Assembly (NCBI GenBank): GCA_002292945.1
Contig: DBCG01000116.1
Location: forward strand, 1-16,529
DNA: 16,529 nt
Direction of reading: 5' to 3'
From: Proteobacteria bacterium UBA964
Lineage (GTDB): Bacteria > Pseudomonadota > Gammaproteobacteria > Steroidobacterales > Steroidobacteraceae
The position numbers and the translations under genes were made by a program. The notes beneath the pieces were generated by a model. It searched no databases and was not told the DNA's origin. It worked only from the letters and a program-made list of their open reading frames with translations. Every line of letters begins with the position of its first letter. The first letter of the stretch is position 1. Positions 6,794-13,640 of the stretch are shown one piece after another.

Positions 6794-7615
6794 GTGACTA
6801 CCAGGGCGGTGTTCTTCGTGTCTGACCAGACCGGCGTGACGGCAGAGACCATGGGGCACAGCCTCCTGACTCAGTTCGAGGGCCTCGACATCAGGGCCGC
6901 GACTTTGCCATTTGTCTCCAGCATTGACAAGGCGGAAGAGGCTCTTCGCAAGATCCACGCGGCGGGCGAGGAGAGCGGTCTGCGGCCGATCATCTTCGGC
7001 ACGCTGGTGCAGGACGAGGTCCGTGAGGTCTTCAAGCGCAGCGATGTGCTGTTCCTCGATTTCTTCGATGCTTTCGTCGGGCCGATGGAGCGTGAACTCG
7101 GCACGCGGTCGACCCACAGCGCGGGGCGCGCCCACGGCATGGCCGACTCCGCGGCCTATGCGACGCGCATCGATGCCACGAACTACGCGCTCGCCAACGA
7201 CGACGGTTCGAACCGCGACTACGGACGTGCCGATGTGGTGCTGGTGGGGGTGTCGCGCTCGGGCAAGACACCGACCTGTCTCTATCTTGCGATGCAATAT
7301 GGGGTGTTCGCCGCCAACTATCCGTTGACCGACGAGGACATCGAGTCGAACCGGCTCCCCCAGGCGCTACAGGCGCACCGTCAGAAGCTCTACGGCCTGC
7401 GCATCGCACCAGGACGCCTGCAGCAGATCCGCCAGGAGCGGCGGCCGGGCAGCCGCTACGCATCGACCGCGCAGGTGCAGTTCGAGACCCGGGCGGCCGA
7501 GTCGCTGTTCCAGCGCCACGGTATCGCGAGCCTCGACACCACCGAGTGCTCCATCGAGGAGATCTCGGCGCGCATCCTCGAGGCGACCGGGATCGAGCGT
7601 CGCGTACGACCTTGA
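6794..7615 (+). CDS. ppsR: PEP synthase regulatory protein (bifunctional kinase/pyrophosphorylase, DUF299)
   Basis: A 273-residue protein of family length. Members inactivate PEP synthase by ADP-dependent phosphorylation of a threonine next to the catalytic histidine and reactivate it by phosphate-dependent dephosphorylation. Here the target site is R-T-C-H in the neighbouring ppsA product, with T411 two residues before H413. Seen: the N-terminal V-F-F-V-S-D-Q-T-G-V-T-A-E-T-M-G (6-21), the D-F-F-D-A-F core (89-94), the P-loop-like G-V-S-R-S-G-K-T-P-T (152-161), and A-A-N-Y-P-L (173-178). The start is GTG at 6794 with GGAGAGGG just upstream. Longer frames reaching back to 6533 run antisense through ppsA. 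The divergent position next to ppsA strongly supports this role over the paralogous PPDK regulator. Confidence 0.96.
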   Translation: MTTRAVFFVSDQTGVTAETMGHSLLTQFEGLDIRAATLPFVSSIDKAEEALRKIHAAGEESGLRPIIFGTLVQDEVREVFKRSDVLFLDFFDAFVGPMERELGTRSTHSAGRAHGMADSAAYATRIDATNYALANDDGSNRDYGRADVVLVGVSRSGKTPTCLYLAMQYGVFAANYPLTDEDIESNRLPQALQAHRQKLYGLRIAPGRLQQIRQERRPGSRYASTAQVQFETRAAESLFQRHGIASLDTTECSIEEISARILEATGIERRVRP

Positions 7616-7623
7616 GGCTCGGG

Positions 7624-7629
7624 TATAGT
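7624..7629 (+). promoter_or_regulatory. -10 element TATAGT placing the start site on the ATG (leaderless)
   Basis: TATAGT matches TATAAT at 5 of 6 positions. Six bases separate it from the ATG at 7636, so the expected +1 is the A of that ATG. No ribosome site is present at usable spacing. I see no -35. Confidence 0.5.
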
Positions 7630-7635
7630 CGGCCG

Positions 7636-8151
7636 ATGATCGATATGCGCGAGAGGTCGCCTTGGGAGGCGCTGTCGGGACTGGCGGCGGACGATGCACG
7701 TCTGCCGGCGAGTTGGCGCGGCAGACCCCGAAGCTTTGCAGCGCTCATGGCCCTTTATGACAGCAACCACCTGCGCCTCGCGCGGTTGGCGGGCGATCTG
7801 CGCTCTCTCGCCGGTCAGCGACGATCGCGGGTGGTCGACGATTGCGATCTCGAGCTGCGCGTGCTCGAGCGCTCGCCGTACACCACGCAGCTGGAACTCA
7901 CCTATGTCTTCGGCGCCGAGCACGACATGCCGAGCGCGCCGGACATGCTGCTGTGCGTCTACCACGATGCGCGGCTGGTCGAAGTCCGCGGCTGGGCGCC
8001 GCGCCACGATCATCCGGTCCTGCGTGATTGGCGAGCCGCCGCAGGCCCGGCGCTCGATGAGCGTTGGGCCCGCAACATGATGCTGAACAAATGGCTCGAG
8101 TATTGTCTCGAGCGCGGCCACCGTCTCTTCGGGGCTGACGCAGCCCCCTGA
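7636..8151 (+). CDS. DUF1249 family protein (YqiB-like), unknown function
   Basis: A 171-residue soluble protein matching DUF1249, represented by E. coli YqiB. Family signatures are the early L-M-A-L-Y-D-S-N-H-L-R-L (38-49), the central strand run L-E-L-T-Y-V-F-G-A (87-95), a Y-H-D-A-R-L-V-E-V-R motif (109-118) and the C-terminal N-K-W-L-E-Y-C-L-E-R-G-H (151-162). The biochemical function of the family is unknown to me. The ATG at 7636 is chosen; a second ATG at 7645 is possible. No Shine-Dalgarno lies at correct spacing, but a TATAGT -10 element does, so the mRNA may be leaderless. The gene sits 20 bases after ppsR and converges on prc with 19 bases between stops. A GC hairpin lies just before its stop. 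Confidence 0.9.
   Translation: MIDMRERSPWEALSGLAADDARLPASWRGRPRSFAALMALYDSNHLRLARLAGDLRSLAGQRRSRVVDDCDLELRVLERSPYTTQLELTYVFGAEHDMPSAPDMLLCVYHDARLVEVRGWAPRHDHPVLRDWRAAAGPALDERWARNMMLNKWLEYCLERGHRLFGADAAP
8131..8147. terminator. Candidate hairpin at the convergent ends of the DUF1249 gene and prc
   Basis: GGGGCTG, a three-base loop ACG and CAGCCCC form a perfect 7-base-pair stem that is nearly all G:C. It lies in the last codons of the DUF1249 gene, 2 bases before its stop, and would also appear in a prc transcript reading through. There is no T-run on either strand, so intrinsic termination is uncertain. Confidence 0.35.
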
Positions 8152-8170
8152 CCCTCGACGCTCGCCGGCC

Positions 8171-10330
8171 TCAGCGCTGGTCGGCGATCGTCCGCGTCGC
8201 GCCGTTGCGCGCGGGCTTACCCGGTGCGGGTTTCGGCGGGGCGATCGCCGAGCTGCCCTTCTCGAGCATGTCGACCATCACCTGCGCGGATTGATCGAGC
8301 TGCACATCGGGGAACTTGGCGCCATCGATGTCGCTGTAGGCTGCGAGGGGCGGCTCGGCGCGTGATGCGCGACGCGCGTTCTCGCGTGCCAGACGATCGG
8401 TCTCGAGGCGGGTGCGTTCCGCGCGGCGTTCTTCAAGATTCAGCGAGACCGTCTTCAGGCTGCGTTGCTGGTCGAGGACGTCGATGTCCTCCACCAGCCA
8501 GCGATAGTCGGCATCGCGCTCTTGGCGTGCGCGCTCTTCGTTGGCGAGCTGGGCCACCGACGGCGGGCGGGGCTCGAGGCCCTTGAAGGGCGCTGCGGCG
8601 ATGCGATCCCAGGGCAGCGCGTCGGGCAGGGCGCTCTCCCCGATATCCTCCAGACTGATCGGTGAGGCGAGGGCGACATCGGGCTCGACGCCGCGGTGCT
8701 GCGTGCTCTCGCCGGTGACGCGGTAGAACTTGGCGATGGTCACGGTGAGCTGGCCGTTGACGGGCTTGCTGCTCCAGCGTTGCAGCGGGACCAGGTTCTG
8801 CACCGTGCCCTTGCCGAAGCTGCGCTGACCGACCACCACGCCGCGGCGGTAGTCCTGGATGGCGCCGGCGAAGATCTCCGAGGCCGAGGCGCTGAAGCGG
8901 TCGATGAGCACTACCAACGGACCGTCATAGACGGTGCCTTGTTCGATGTCGTCGAGGACCTCTTTCGCGCCATTGGCGAACTGGACTTGGACCACCGGCC
9001 CTTGGTCGACGAACAATCCCGTGAGCGACTGGGCTTCCGGCAGGAAGCCGCCGCCGTTGCCGCGCAGGTCGATGACGAGACCGTCGATCTTCTCGACCTT
9101 GAGCTCTTCGATGAGGCGGCGCACATCGCGGGTGGTGCTGCGATAGTCGGCATTGCCGGCGCGCTGACCGTCGTAGTCCGAGTAGAAGCCCGGGACGTTG
9201 ATGACGCCGACACGGTAATCGCGATCGCCGCGCTTGATGGTCTTGAGTTCGCGCTGCGCGGCCTGGGCTTCGAGGGTCACCTTGCCGCGCACCAGGGAGA
9301 TGACCGTCTCGGCGGTCCCCGGCGCTGCGCCGGCGGGCAGGATCTGCAGACGCACCGTGGTGTCGCCCTTGCCGCGGATCAGTTGCACGACATCGTCGAT
9401 GCGCCAACCGACGACATCGGTGAAGCTGCCCTCGGTGCCTTGTCCGACCGCGGTGATCCGGTCGCTCGCCTTGAGCTTGCCGTCGGCGGCCGCGGGGCCG
9501 CCTTCGATCAGGTTCATGATCGTCACGTGGTCGTCGATGAGCTGCAACGAGGCGCCGATGCCTTCGTAGTTGAGGCTCATCTGGATCTTGTACTCCTCGC
9601 TGTTGCGCGGCGAGAAGTAGTTGGAGTGCGGGTCGAAGGCCCGGGCGTAGGCGTTGAGGTAGGTCTCGAACACCTCTTCGGGCTTGATCTGGTCGACCCG
9701 CTTGAGCACGCGCTCGTAGCGCGTGCGCAGCGTGTCACGCGCTTCCGTCCAGGTCTTGCCGGCGAGCAAAAGCGAGAGCGCATCGTTCTTGACGCGCTGG
9801 CGCCAGATCTCGTCGAGCTCGGCGGTCGTGGTCGGCCAAGCGGCGCCTTCGCGGTCGAAGGCGTAGCTCTCGCGCAGGGTGAAGTCGGGCTCGGTGCCGA
9901 GCAGCGCGAGCGCATGCTGTACGCGCTCACGGTTGCGCTGTTGGTAGCGTGCGAACATCGCGTAGGCGGGTTCGATGTCGCCGGTGCGGATCATGTCGTC
10001 GAAGCGCATGCGCAGCGGCGCGAACTCTTCGACGTCGCTCGCGAGGAAGTAGGCCCGCTGCCCATCCATGCTCTCGAGGAATTTGTCCATGACCCGGGGC
10101 GAGAGGGCATCGTCGATGCGGATGCGGCTGTAGTGCGCGTCCTGCAGCAGCGCCCCGACCTGGCGCGCGATCATCCGCTCGCGATCGCCCGGCGCGATCG
10201 CCCCGGGCGGCAGCGGCGAGGTGCTGGCGGTCAGGCGGGCGGATCCCCCGGCGATCGTGACGAACGCGACGAGGGCGACGGCGCTGACGAGCAGGGCGGG
10301 ACGGGTCGAATCGGTCATGCGGTTCTTCAT
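8171..10330 (-). CDS. prc: Tail-specific carboxy-terminal protease (Prc/Tsp, S41A)
   Basis: A 719-residue Prc-type periplasmic protease, somewhat longer than E. coli Prc, that degrades proteins from nonpolar C-termini and trims envelope proteins, including lipoproteins and peptidoglycan hydrolases. An N-terminal hydrophobic segment (about 11-28) after basic residues is a signal peptide or anchor. An N-terminal helical domain (about 45-235), a PDZ domain (about 245-335) and the S41 core (about 370-555) follow. The catalytic Ser-Lys dyad and helper Asp are S482 (in D-R-F-S-A-S-A-S-E), K507 (in S-F-G-K-G-T-V-Q) and D493, with the same spacing as in the E. coli enzyme. A charged C-terminal helical domain (about 560-690) ends in a Pro/Lys-rich tail. 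The ATG at 10330 is used; a second ATG at 10318 is equally possible, since neither has a good ribosome site. Confidence 0.97.
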   Translation of the reverse strand: MKNRMTDSTRPALLVSAVALVAFVTIAGGSARLTASTSPLPPGAIAPGDRERMIARQVGALLQDAHYSRIRIDDALSPRVMDKFLESMDGQRAYFLASDVEEFAPLRMRFDDMIRTGDIEPAYAMFARYQQRNRERVQHALALLGTEPDFTLRESYAFDREGAAWPTTTAELDEIWRQRVKNDALSLLLAGKTWTEARDTLRTRYERVLKRVDQIKPEEVFETYLNAYARAFDPHSNYFSPRNSEEYKIQMSLNYEGIGASLQLIDDHVTIMNLIEGGPAAADGKLKASDRITAVGQGTEGSFTDVVGWRIDDVVQLIRGKGDTTVRLQILPAGAAPGTAETVISLVRGKVTLEAQAAQRELKTIKRGDRDYRVGVINVPGFYSDYDGQRAGNADYRSTTRDVRRLIEELKVEKIDGLVIDLRGNGGGFLPEAQSLTGLFVDQGPVVQVQFANGAKEVLDDIEQGTVYDGPLVVLIDRFSASASEIFAGAIQDYRRGVVVGQRSFGKGTVQNLVPLQRWSSKPVNGQLTVTIAKFYRVTGESTQHRGVEPDVALASPISLEDIGESALPDALPWDRIAAAPFKGLEPRPPSVAQLANEERARQERDADYRWLVEDIDVLDQQRSLKTVSLNLEERRAERTRLETDRLARENARRASRAEPPLAAYSDIDGAKFPDVQLDQSAQVMVDMLEKGSSAIAPPKPAPGKPARNGATRTIADQR

Positions 10331-10335
10331 TCGGG

Positions 10336-10341
10336 TAGACT
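10336..10341 (+). promoter_or_regulatory. Candidate -10 element TAGACT upstream of the small membrane protein/M28 pair
   Basis: The hexamer matches TATAAT at 4 of 6 positions, and the octamer TAGACTCG is identical to the one upstream of orn (2314-2321). Initiation near 10348 would give a leader of about 73 bases that includes the hairpin at 10363-10387. No -35 is visible. Confidence 0.3.
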
Positions 10342-10362
10342 CGGTACAGACTAGTGGGATGA

Positions 10363-10387
10363 GGGGGCGCCTACAAGTGCCGCCCCC
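10363..10387 (+). other. GC hairpin in the presumed 5' leader
   Basis: GGGGGCG (10363-10369) pairs perfectly with CGCCCCC (10381-10387) around an 11-base loop. It lies in the 90-base gap between the divergent prc and the 97-residue membrane protein gene. It could be a leader structure or simply a product of high GC content. It does not sequester the AGGGG ribosome site at 10405-10409. Confidence 0.3.
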
Positions 10388-10420
10388 GTCTCATGACTCC
10401 TTACAGGGGCGCCAGAACAG

Positions 10421-10714
10421 ATGCATCCGCTTGCCATGCTGCTCGGTATCGTGATGGGCTCCGCAGTGTCGATCACCGTGGCGCTCGTGCTCACGCTCGT
10501 CGTGTTCCTGTTCCTGCCCGAGTACGCCGACCGCATCGGCGAGGAATTCCCGCCCTTGCTCAGTGCCTTGGCAGGGTCCGCGTTCATGGCCGCGCTCGGT
10601 GGGGCGGCCTTCGTCGGCGAGTTGCGCGCTGCCCGTTGGCGGCGCCCCGTCCAAGGGTTGCTGTTCGCGCTCATCGCTGTGTTCATCTGGTGGTATTGGC
10701 CTGATGGGAAATGA
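10421..10714 (+). CDS. Small hydrophobic membrane protein, three predicted helices
   Basis: A 97-residue protein I cannot assign to a family. Hydrophobic segments fall at about 9-32, 45-66 and 78-93, with an acidic stretch P-E-Y-A-D-R-I-G-E-E-F-P between the first two and a basic A-A-R-W-R-R between the last two. By the positive-inside rule the second loop would be cytoplasmic and the first periplasmic. It ends in a Trp-rich W-W-Y-W-P. The ATG at 10421 has AGGGG about 11 bases upstream, slightly far but usable. The stop overlaps an ATG of the M28 gene by four bases (ATGA), so the two are probably co-translated, and a link with the lipoprotein is possible. The frame is intact and has the codon bias of neighbours, supporting a real gene. 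Confidence 0.72.
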   Translation: MHPLAMLLGIVMGSAVSITVALVLTLVVFLFLPEYADRIGEEFPPLLSALAGSAFMAALGGAAFVGELRAARWRRPVQGLLFALIAVFIWWYWPDGK

Positions 10715-12354
10715 CCATGAAATATTCTGACCGTCTGTGGGCCCTCTGGGTTCCGGCGTTGTTGGTCGGATGCGCCGCAGCGCCGACTGCCGCGCCACCC
10801 GTCGCGATCTCGGCCACCGAGTATCAGCGGCACATCGTCACGCTCGCGAGCGACGAGTTCGAGGGCCGTAAGCCCGGTACGGCCGGGGAGCGCAAGACCG
10901 TCGATTACCTGGTCGCCGAGTTCAAGAAGCTCGGCCTGAAGCCCGGCAACCGCGGGGCGTGGACACAAGAGGTCCCGATCGTCGAGATCACGGCCGGCTC
11001 CGACGCGGAACTGCGCCTCGGCGAGGCGTCGCTCGCCTACGGCAAGGACATGGTCATCTGGACCAAGCGGGTGGCGACGGAGGTCTCGCTGACGGAGAGC
11101 CCCTTGGTGTTCGTGGGGCACGGTGTGGTCGCGCCCGAGGCGGGCTGGAACGATTACGCCGGCGTCGACATGCGCGGCAAGACCGCGGTGATCCTCATCA
11201 ACGACCCAGGCTTCGCGACCGGCGACGAGAAACTCTTCCGCGGCCGCGCCATGACCTACTACGGGCGCTGGACCTACAAGTTCGAGGAGGCTGCTCGTCA
11301 GGGGGCCGCCGCGGCGATCATCATCCACGACAACGAGCCTGCCGCGTATCCCTGGGACACCGTGCAGAACAGTTGGATGGGGCCGCAACTCGACACCGCC
11401 TCACCGGACGGCAACGCCGGGCGCATCGCCATCGAGGGTTGGGTCACCCGCGCCGCGGGCGAGGCGCTGCTGCAGGCGAACGGGCTGAACTACACGGATC
11501 TCGTGCAGGCGGCGAGCCGGCCGGGCTTCAAGCCCATCGAACTGCGCCAACACGCGGGTGGCCGCTTGCGCAATGCGATCCGGCGTGCGTCCTCATCCAA
11601 TGTGTTGGCGATGATCCCGGGCAGCAAGCGCCCCAAGGAGGTCGTCGTCTACATGGCGCATTGGGACCACCTCGGACGCTCCCTGGGCCGCAGCGGCGAC
11701 AACATCTTCAACGGCGCGCTCGACAATGCGAGCGGTACGGCGGGGTTGTTGGCGATCGCGAAAGCCTTCGCAGAGTCACCGCGTCGGCCGGAACGCTCGG
11801 TGGTGTTCCTCGGGCTCACCCTCGAGGAGAGCGGGCTGCTTGGATCGGCCTATTACGCCGCCAACCCGGTGTTCCCGCTGCGCCAGACGGTTGCTGCCCT
11901 CAACATGGACGCGTTGTCCTGGGGTGGGCCGACGCGCGATGTGTCGGTGATCGGCCTCGGAGCCTCCGAGCTCGAGGAGTATCTGGCCGCGGCCGCCAAG
12001 ACCCAGGACCGCGTCCTGCGCGAGGAGCCGACGCCGGAGAAGGGGTTCTTCTACCGATCGGATCATTTCAACTTCGCCAAGGTCGGCGTCCCGGCGCTCT
12101 ACTTCAAGATGGGCGTCGAGGACCGCGAGAACGGCGTGGAGTGGGCGCGGGCCAAGCAGGCCGAGTTCACGCTGCGCGATTATCACAAGCCCTCGGATGA
12201 GTGGCGGCCGGGGACCGATCTGCGTGGCAGCCTCGAGGACCTCGAGCTGCTCTACGCGGTGGGTGCCCGCCTCGCGCGCGAGAAGCGGTTCCCGCAGTGG
12301 TACCCGACGAGCGAGTTCCGCGCGGCGCGCGATAGGACGTTCGCGGCGCCCTGA
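10711..12354 (+). CDS. M28 family metallopeptidase lipoprotein
   Basis: A 547-residue zinc aminopeptidase-type protein exported as a lipoprotein. A short signal ends in L-L-V-G-C, giving lipidated C21. A protease-associated insert spans roughly 130-265, and the M28 catalytic domain about 295-530. The two-metal site is complete: H317 and catalytic D319 (A-H-W-D-H), bridging D338 (G-A-L-D-N-A-S-G-T), catalytic E372 and ligand E373 (T-L-E-E-S-G), D400 (N-M-D) and H452 (S-D-H-F-N-F). It should remove N-terminal residues from peptides in the periplasm or at the outer membrane; substrate preference is not readable. The ATG at 10711 overlaps the upstream stop by four bases. The ATG at 10717 is a good alternative, since GGGA (10706-10709) is then 7 bases away. 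Either gives an intact signal peptide. Confidence 0.93.
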   Translation: MTMKYSDRLWALWVPALLVGCAAAPTAAPPVAISATEYQRHIVTLASDEFEGRKPGTAGERKTVDYLVAEFKKLGLKPGNRGAWTQEVPIVEITAGSDAELRLGEASLAYGKDMVIWTKRVATEVSLTESPLVFVGHGVVAPEAGWNDYAGVDMRGKTAVILINDPGFATGDEKLFRGRAMTYYGRWTYKFEEAARQGAAAAIIIHDNEPAAYPWDTVQNSWMGPQLDTASPDGNAGRIAIEGWVTRAAGEALLQANGLNYTDLVQAASRPGFKPIELRQHAGGRLRNAIRRASSSNVLAMIPGSKRPKEVVVYMAHWDHLGRSLGRSGDNIFNGALDNASGTAGLLAIAKAFAESPRRPERSVVFLGLTLEESGLLGSAYYAANPVFPLRQTVAALNMDALSWGGPTRDVSVIGLGASELEEYLAAAAKTQDRVLREEPTPEKGFFYRSDHFNFAKVGVPALYFKMGVEDRENGVEWARAKQAEFTLRDYHKPSDEWRPGTDLRGSLEDLELLYAVGARLAREKRFPQWYPTSEFRAARDRTFAAP

Positions 12355-12386
12355 GCGGGGCGGGCCTGACCGCCCGGGCTCCGCTC
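12353..12386. terminator. Candidate bidirectional hairpin between convergent genes
   Basis: The 9-base arm 12353-12361 pairs with 12378-12386 (one G:U). After a two-base bulge a further GGGC/GCCC (12362-12365 with 12372-12375) closes a six-base loop. It spans the M28 stop and lies 6 bases before the stop of the minus-strand gene, the expected place for a shared terminator. No T-run follows on either strand. Confidence 0.45.
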
Positions 12387-12391
12387 GCCGG

Positions 12392-12679
12392 TCAGCGCAA
12401 CCTGCGCGACAGCGCGACGGCGCCTTGCAGCAGGGCGACCAGCGCGCAGGGGGCGAGGGCGACGATCCACGCCGAGCGTGCGCCGCGGGCCATCTCGCCG
12501 AAGAAATCGGCCCACAGCGAGAACAGGCCGCCGTTGGCATAGGGGCCGAACAAGGCGCGGCCGGTGAGCCAGATGAGCGGGGGTACGACGAACAGGCCGA
12601 CGAGGATCGCGGCGGCATAGAGCTTCACGCGGCCAGGCAGGCCGCGGGTGGGGGCAGCATCGGTGTTCGTGTCGGGCAT
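12392..12679 (-). CDS. Small two-helix membrane protein of unknown function
   Basis: A 95-residue protein not recognised as a named gene. The N-terminus is polar with several Thr/Pro and basic residues. Two hydrophobic helices follow at about 19-41 and 69-91, separated by the loop G-P-Y-A-N-G-G-L-F-S-L-W-A-D-F-F (45-60), rich in glycine and aromatics, which looks like the conserved heart of the protein. It ends R-R-L-R. With basic residues at both ends, both termini are probably cytoplasmic and the aromatic loop periplasmic (inference). The start at 12679 is chosen because a TATTAT -10 element on this strand ends 6 bases before it, implying a leaderless mRNA. An in-frame ATG at 12697 inside CCATGG is an alternative adding 6 residues. 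It shares a 16-base divergent region with the oxidoreductase gene. Confidence 0.72.
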   Translation of the reverse strand: MPDTNTDAAPTRGLPGRVKLYAAAILVGLFVVPPLIWLTGRALFGPYANGGLFSLWADFFGEMARGARSAWIVALAPCALVALLQGAVALSRRLR

Positions 12680-12684
12680 CGGTG

Positions 12685-12691
12685 CATAATA
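12685..12691. promoter_or_regulatory. Overlapping divergent -10 elements (CATAAT + strand, TATTAT - strand)
   Basis: On the plus strand CATAAT (12685-12690) lies five bases before the ATG at 12696. On the minus strand TATTAT (12691-12686) lies exactly six bases before the ATG at 12679. Each is a 5-of-6 match to TATAAT. This AT-rich heptamer stands out in very GC-rich surroundings and occupies a gap of only 16 bases between two start codons. Both transcripts would begin at or within a base of their ATG. Clear -35 boxes are not visible, as they would fall inside the opposite gene. Confidence 0.55.
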
Positions 12692-12695
12692 AGCC

Positions 12696-13640
12696 ATGGA
12701 AGACATCCGGGCAGCAGTGGTCGGCGCGGGATACCTCGGCCGGTTCCACGCGCAGAAATATGCATCCGAGGCAGGTTGTCGCTTGGTCGCCGTGGCAGAT
12801 CCCCGGCCCGAAGCGCGCGATGCCTTGGCCCGCGAACTCGGCACCACGGCGGTCGCCGACCATCGGGAGCTCCTCGGCAAGGTGGACGCGGTCAGCGTGG
12901 TCACGACCACCCCGGCACACTTCGCCATCGCGCGGGATTTCCTCGAGGCGGGCGCGCATGTGCTGGTCGAGAAGCCCATCACCGAGACCGTCGAGCAGGC
13001 GCGTGAGCTGATCGCGGTCGCGGCGCGCTGCGGGCGGATCCTGCAGGTCGGGCATCTCGAGCGCTTCAACCCGGCGATCGTCGCCGCCGAGTCCGAACTC
13101 GCCGGTGCACGCTTCATCGAGTGCCAGCGCCTCGCGCCGTTCAAAGAGCGCGGCACCGATGTCAACGTGGTGCTCGATCTCATGATCCACGACATCGACA
13201 TCGTACAGAGCATCGTCGGTCGCCCCATCGAGTCGATCGACGCGGTCGGCACGCCGGTGTTCTCGGGCGCGGTGGACATCGCCAACGCCCGCCTGCGGTT
13301 CGAGGGCGGCTGTGTCGCCAACGTCACCGCGAGCCGCGTCAGCCTGAAGATGGAGCGCAAGCTGCGCGTGTTCCGCGACGACGCTTATCTGTCCATCGAC
13401 CTGCAGCAGCGCATCCTGACGGTGATCCGTAAGCAGGCAACTCCGCCTGCGCCCGGTGGACTGCCGGTCGCGATCGACGAGCGCAGCTTCGAGCAGGGCG
13501 ACGCGCTGCGCGCCGAGATCCGATCGTTCCTCGATTGCATCGCCACGGGCCGTGCGCCGGTGGTGAGCGGCGAGGACGGCCTGCGCGCGCTCGAGACCGC
13601 GATCCGCATCACCCGCCTGCTGCAGGGAGACCGACCATGA
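12696..13640 (+). CDS. Gfo/Idh/MocA family oxidoreductase (UDP-GlcNAc 3-dehydrogenase-like)
   Basis: A 314-residue NAD(P)-dependent sugar oxidoreductase. The N-terminal Rossmann fold has G-A-G-Y-L-G (10-15) and the acidic end of strand two, V-A-V-A-D-P (31-36). The family E-K-P motif is at 92-94, followed by Q-V-G-H-L-E-R-F-N-P (117-126). The catalytic-type histidine is H165 in D-L-M-I-H-D-I-D-I (161-169). The G-H-x-E-R-F-N-P and M-I-H-D-I-D-x-V pattern is what I associate with UDP-N-acetylglucosamine 3-dehydrogenase (GnnA) and its relatives. They make the 3-keto sugar used to prepare 2,3-diamino sugars for lipid A. The partner aminotransferase GnnB is not in the window, so this assignment is inference. 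The gene opens a run of overlapping plus-strand genes and seems to be transcribed without a leader. It overlaps the next start by four bases (ATGA). Confidence 0.92.
   Translation: MEDIRAAVVGAGYLGRFHAQKYASEAGCRLVAVADPRPEARDALARELGTTAVADHRELLGKVDAVSVVTTTPAHFAIARDFLEAGAHVLVEKPITETVEQARELIAVAARCGRILQVGHLERFNPAIVAAESELAGARFIECQRLAPFKERGTDVNVVLDLMIHDIDIVQSIVGRPIESIDAVGTPVFSGAVDIANARLRFEGGCVANVTASRVSLKMERKLRVFRDDAYLSIDLQQRILTVIRKQATPPAPGGLPVAIDERSFEQGDALRAEIRSFLDCIATGRAPVVSGEDGLRALETAIRITRLLQGDRP

Noticed and set aside
8696..10354. A 552-codon open frame on the plus strand antisense to prc
   Set aside because: It mirrors the full length of a confidently identified protease, has no ribosome site or recognisable domain, and its Asp/Val/Leu/Arg-rich composition is the usual antisense shadow of a GC-rich gene.
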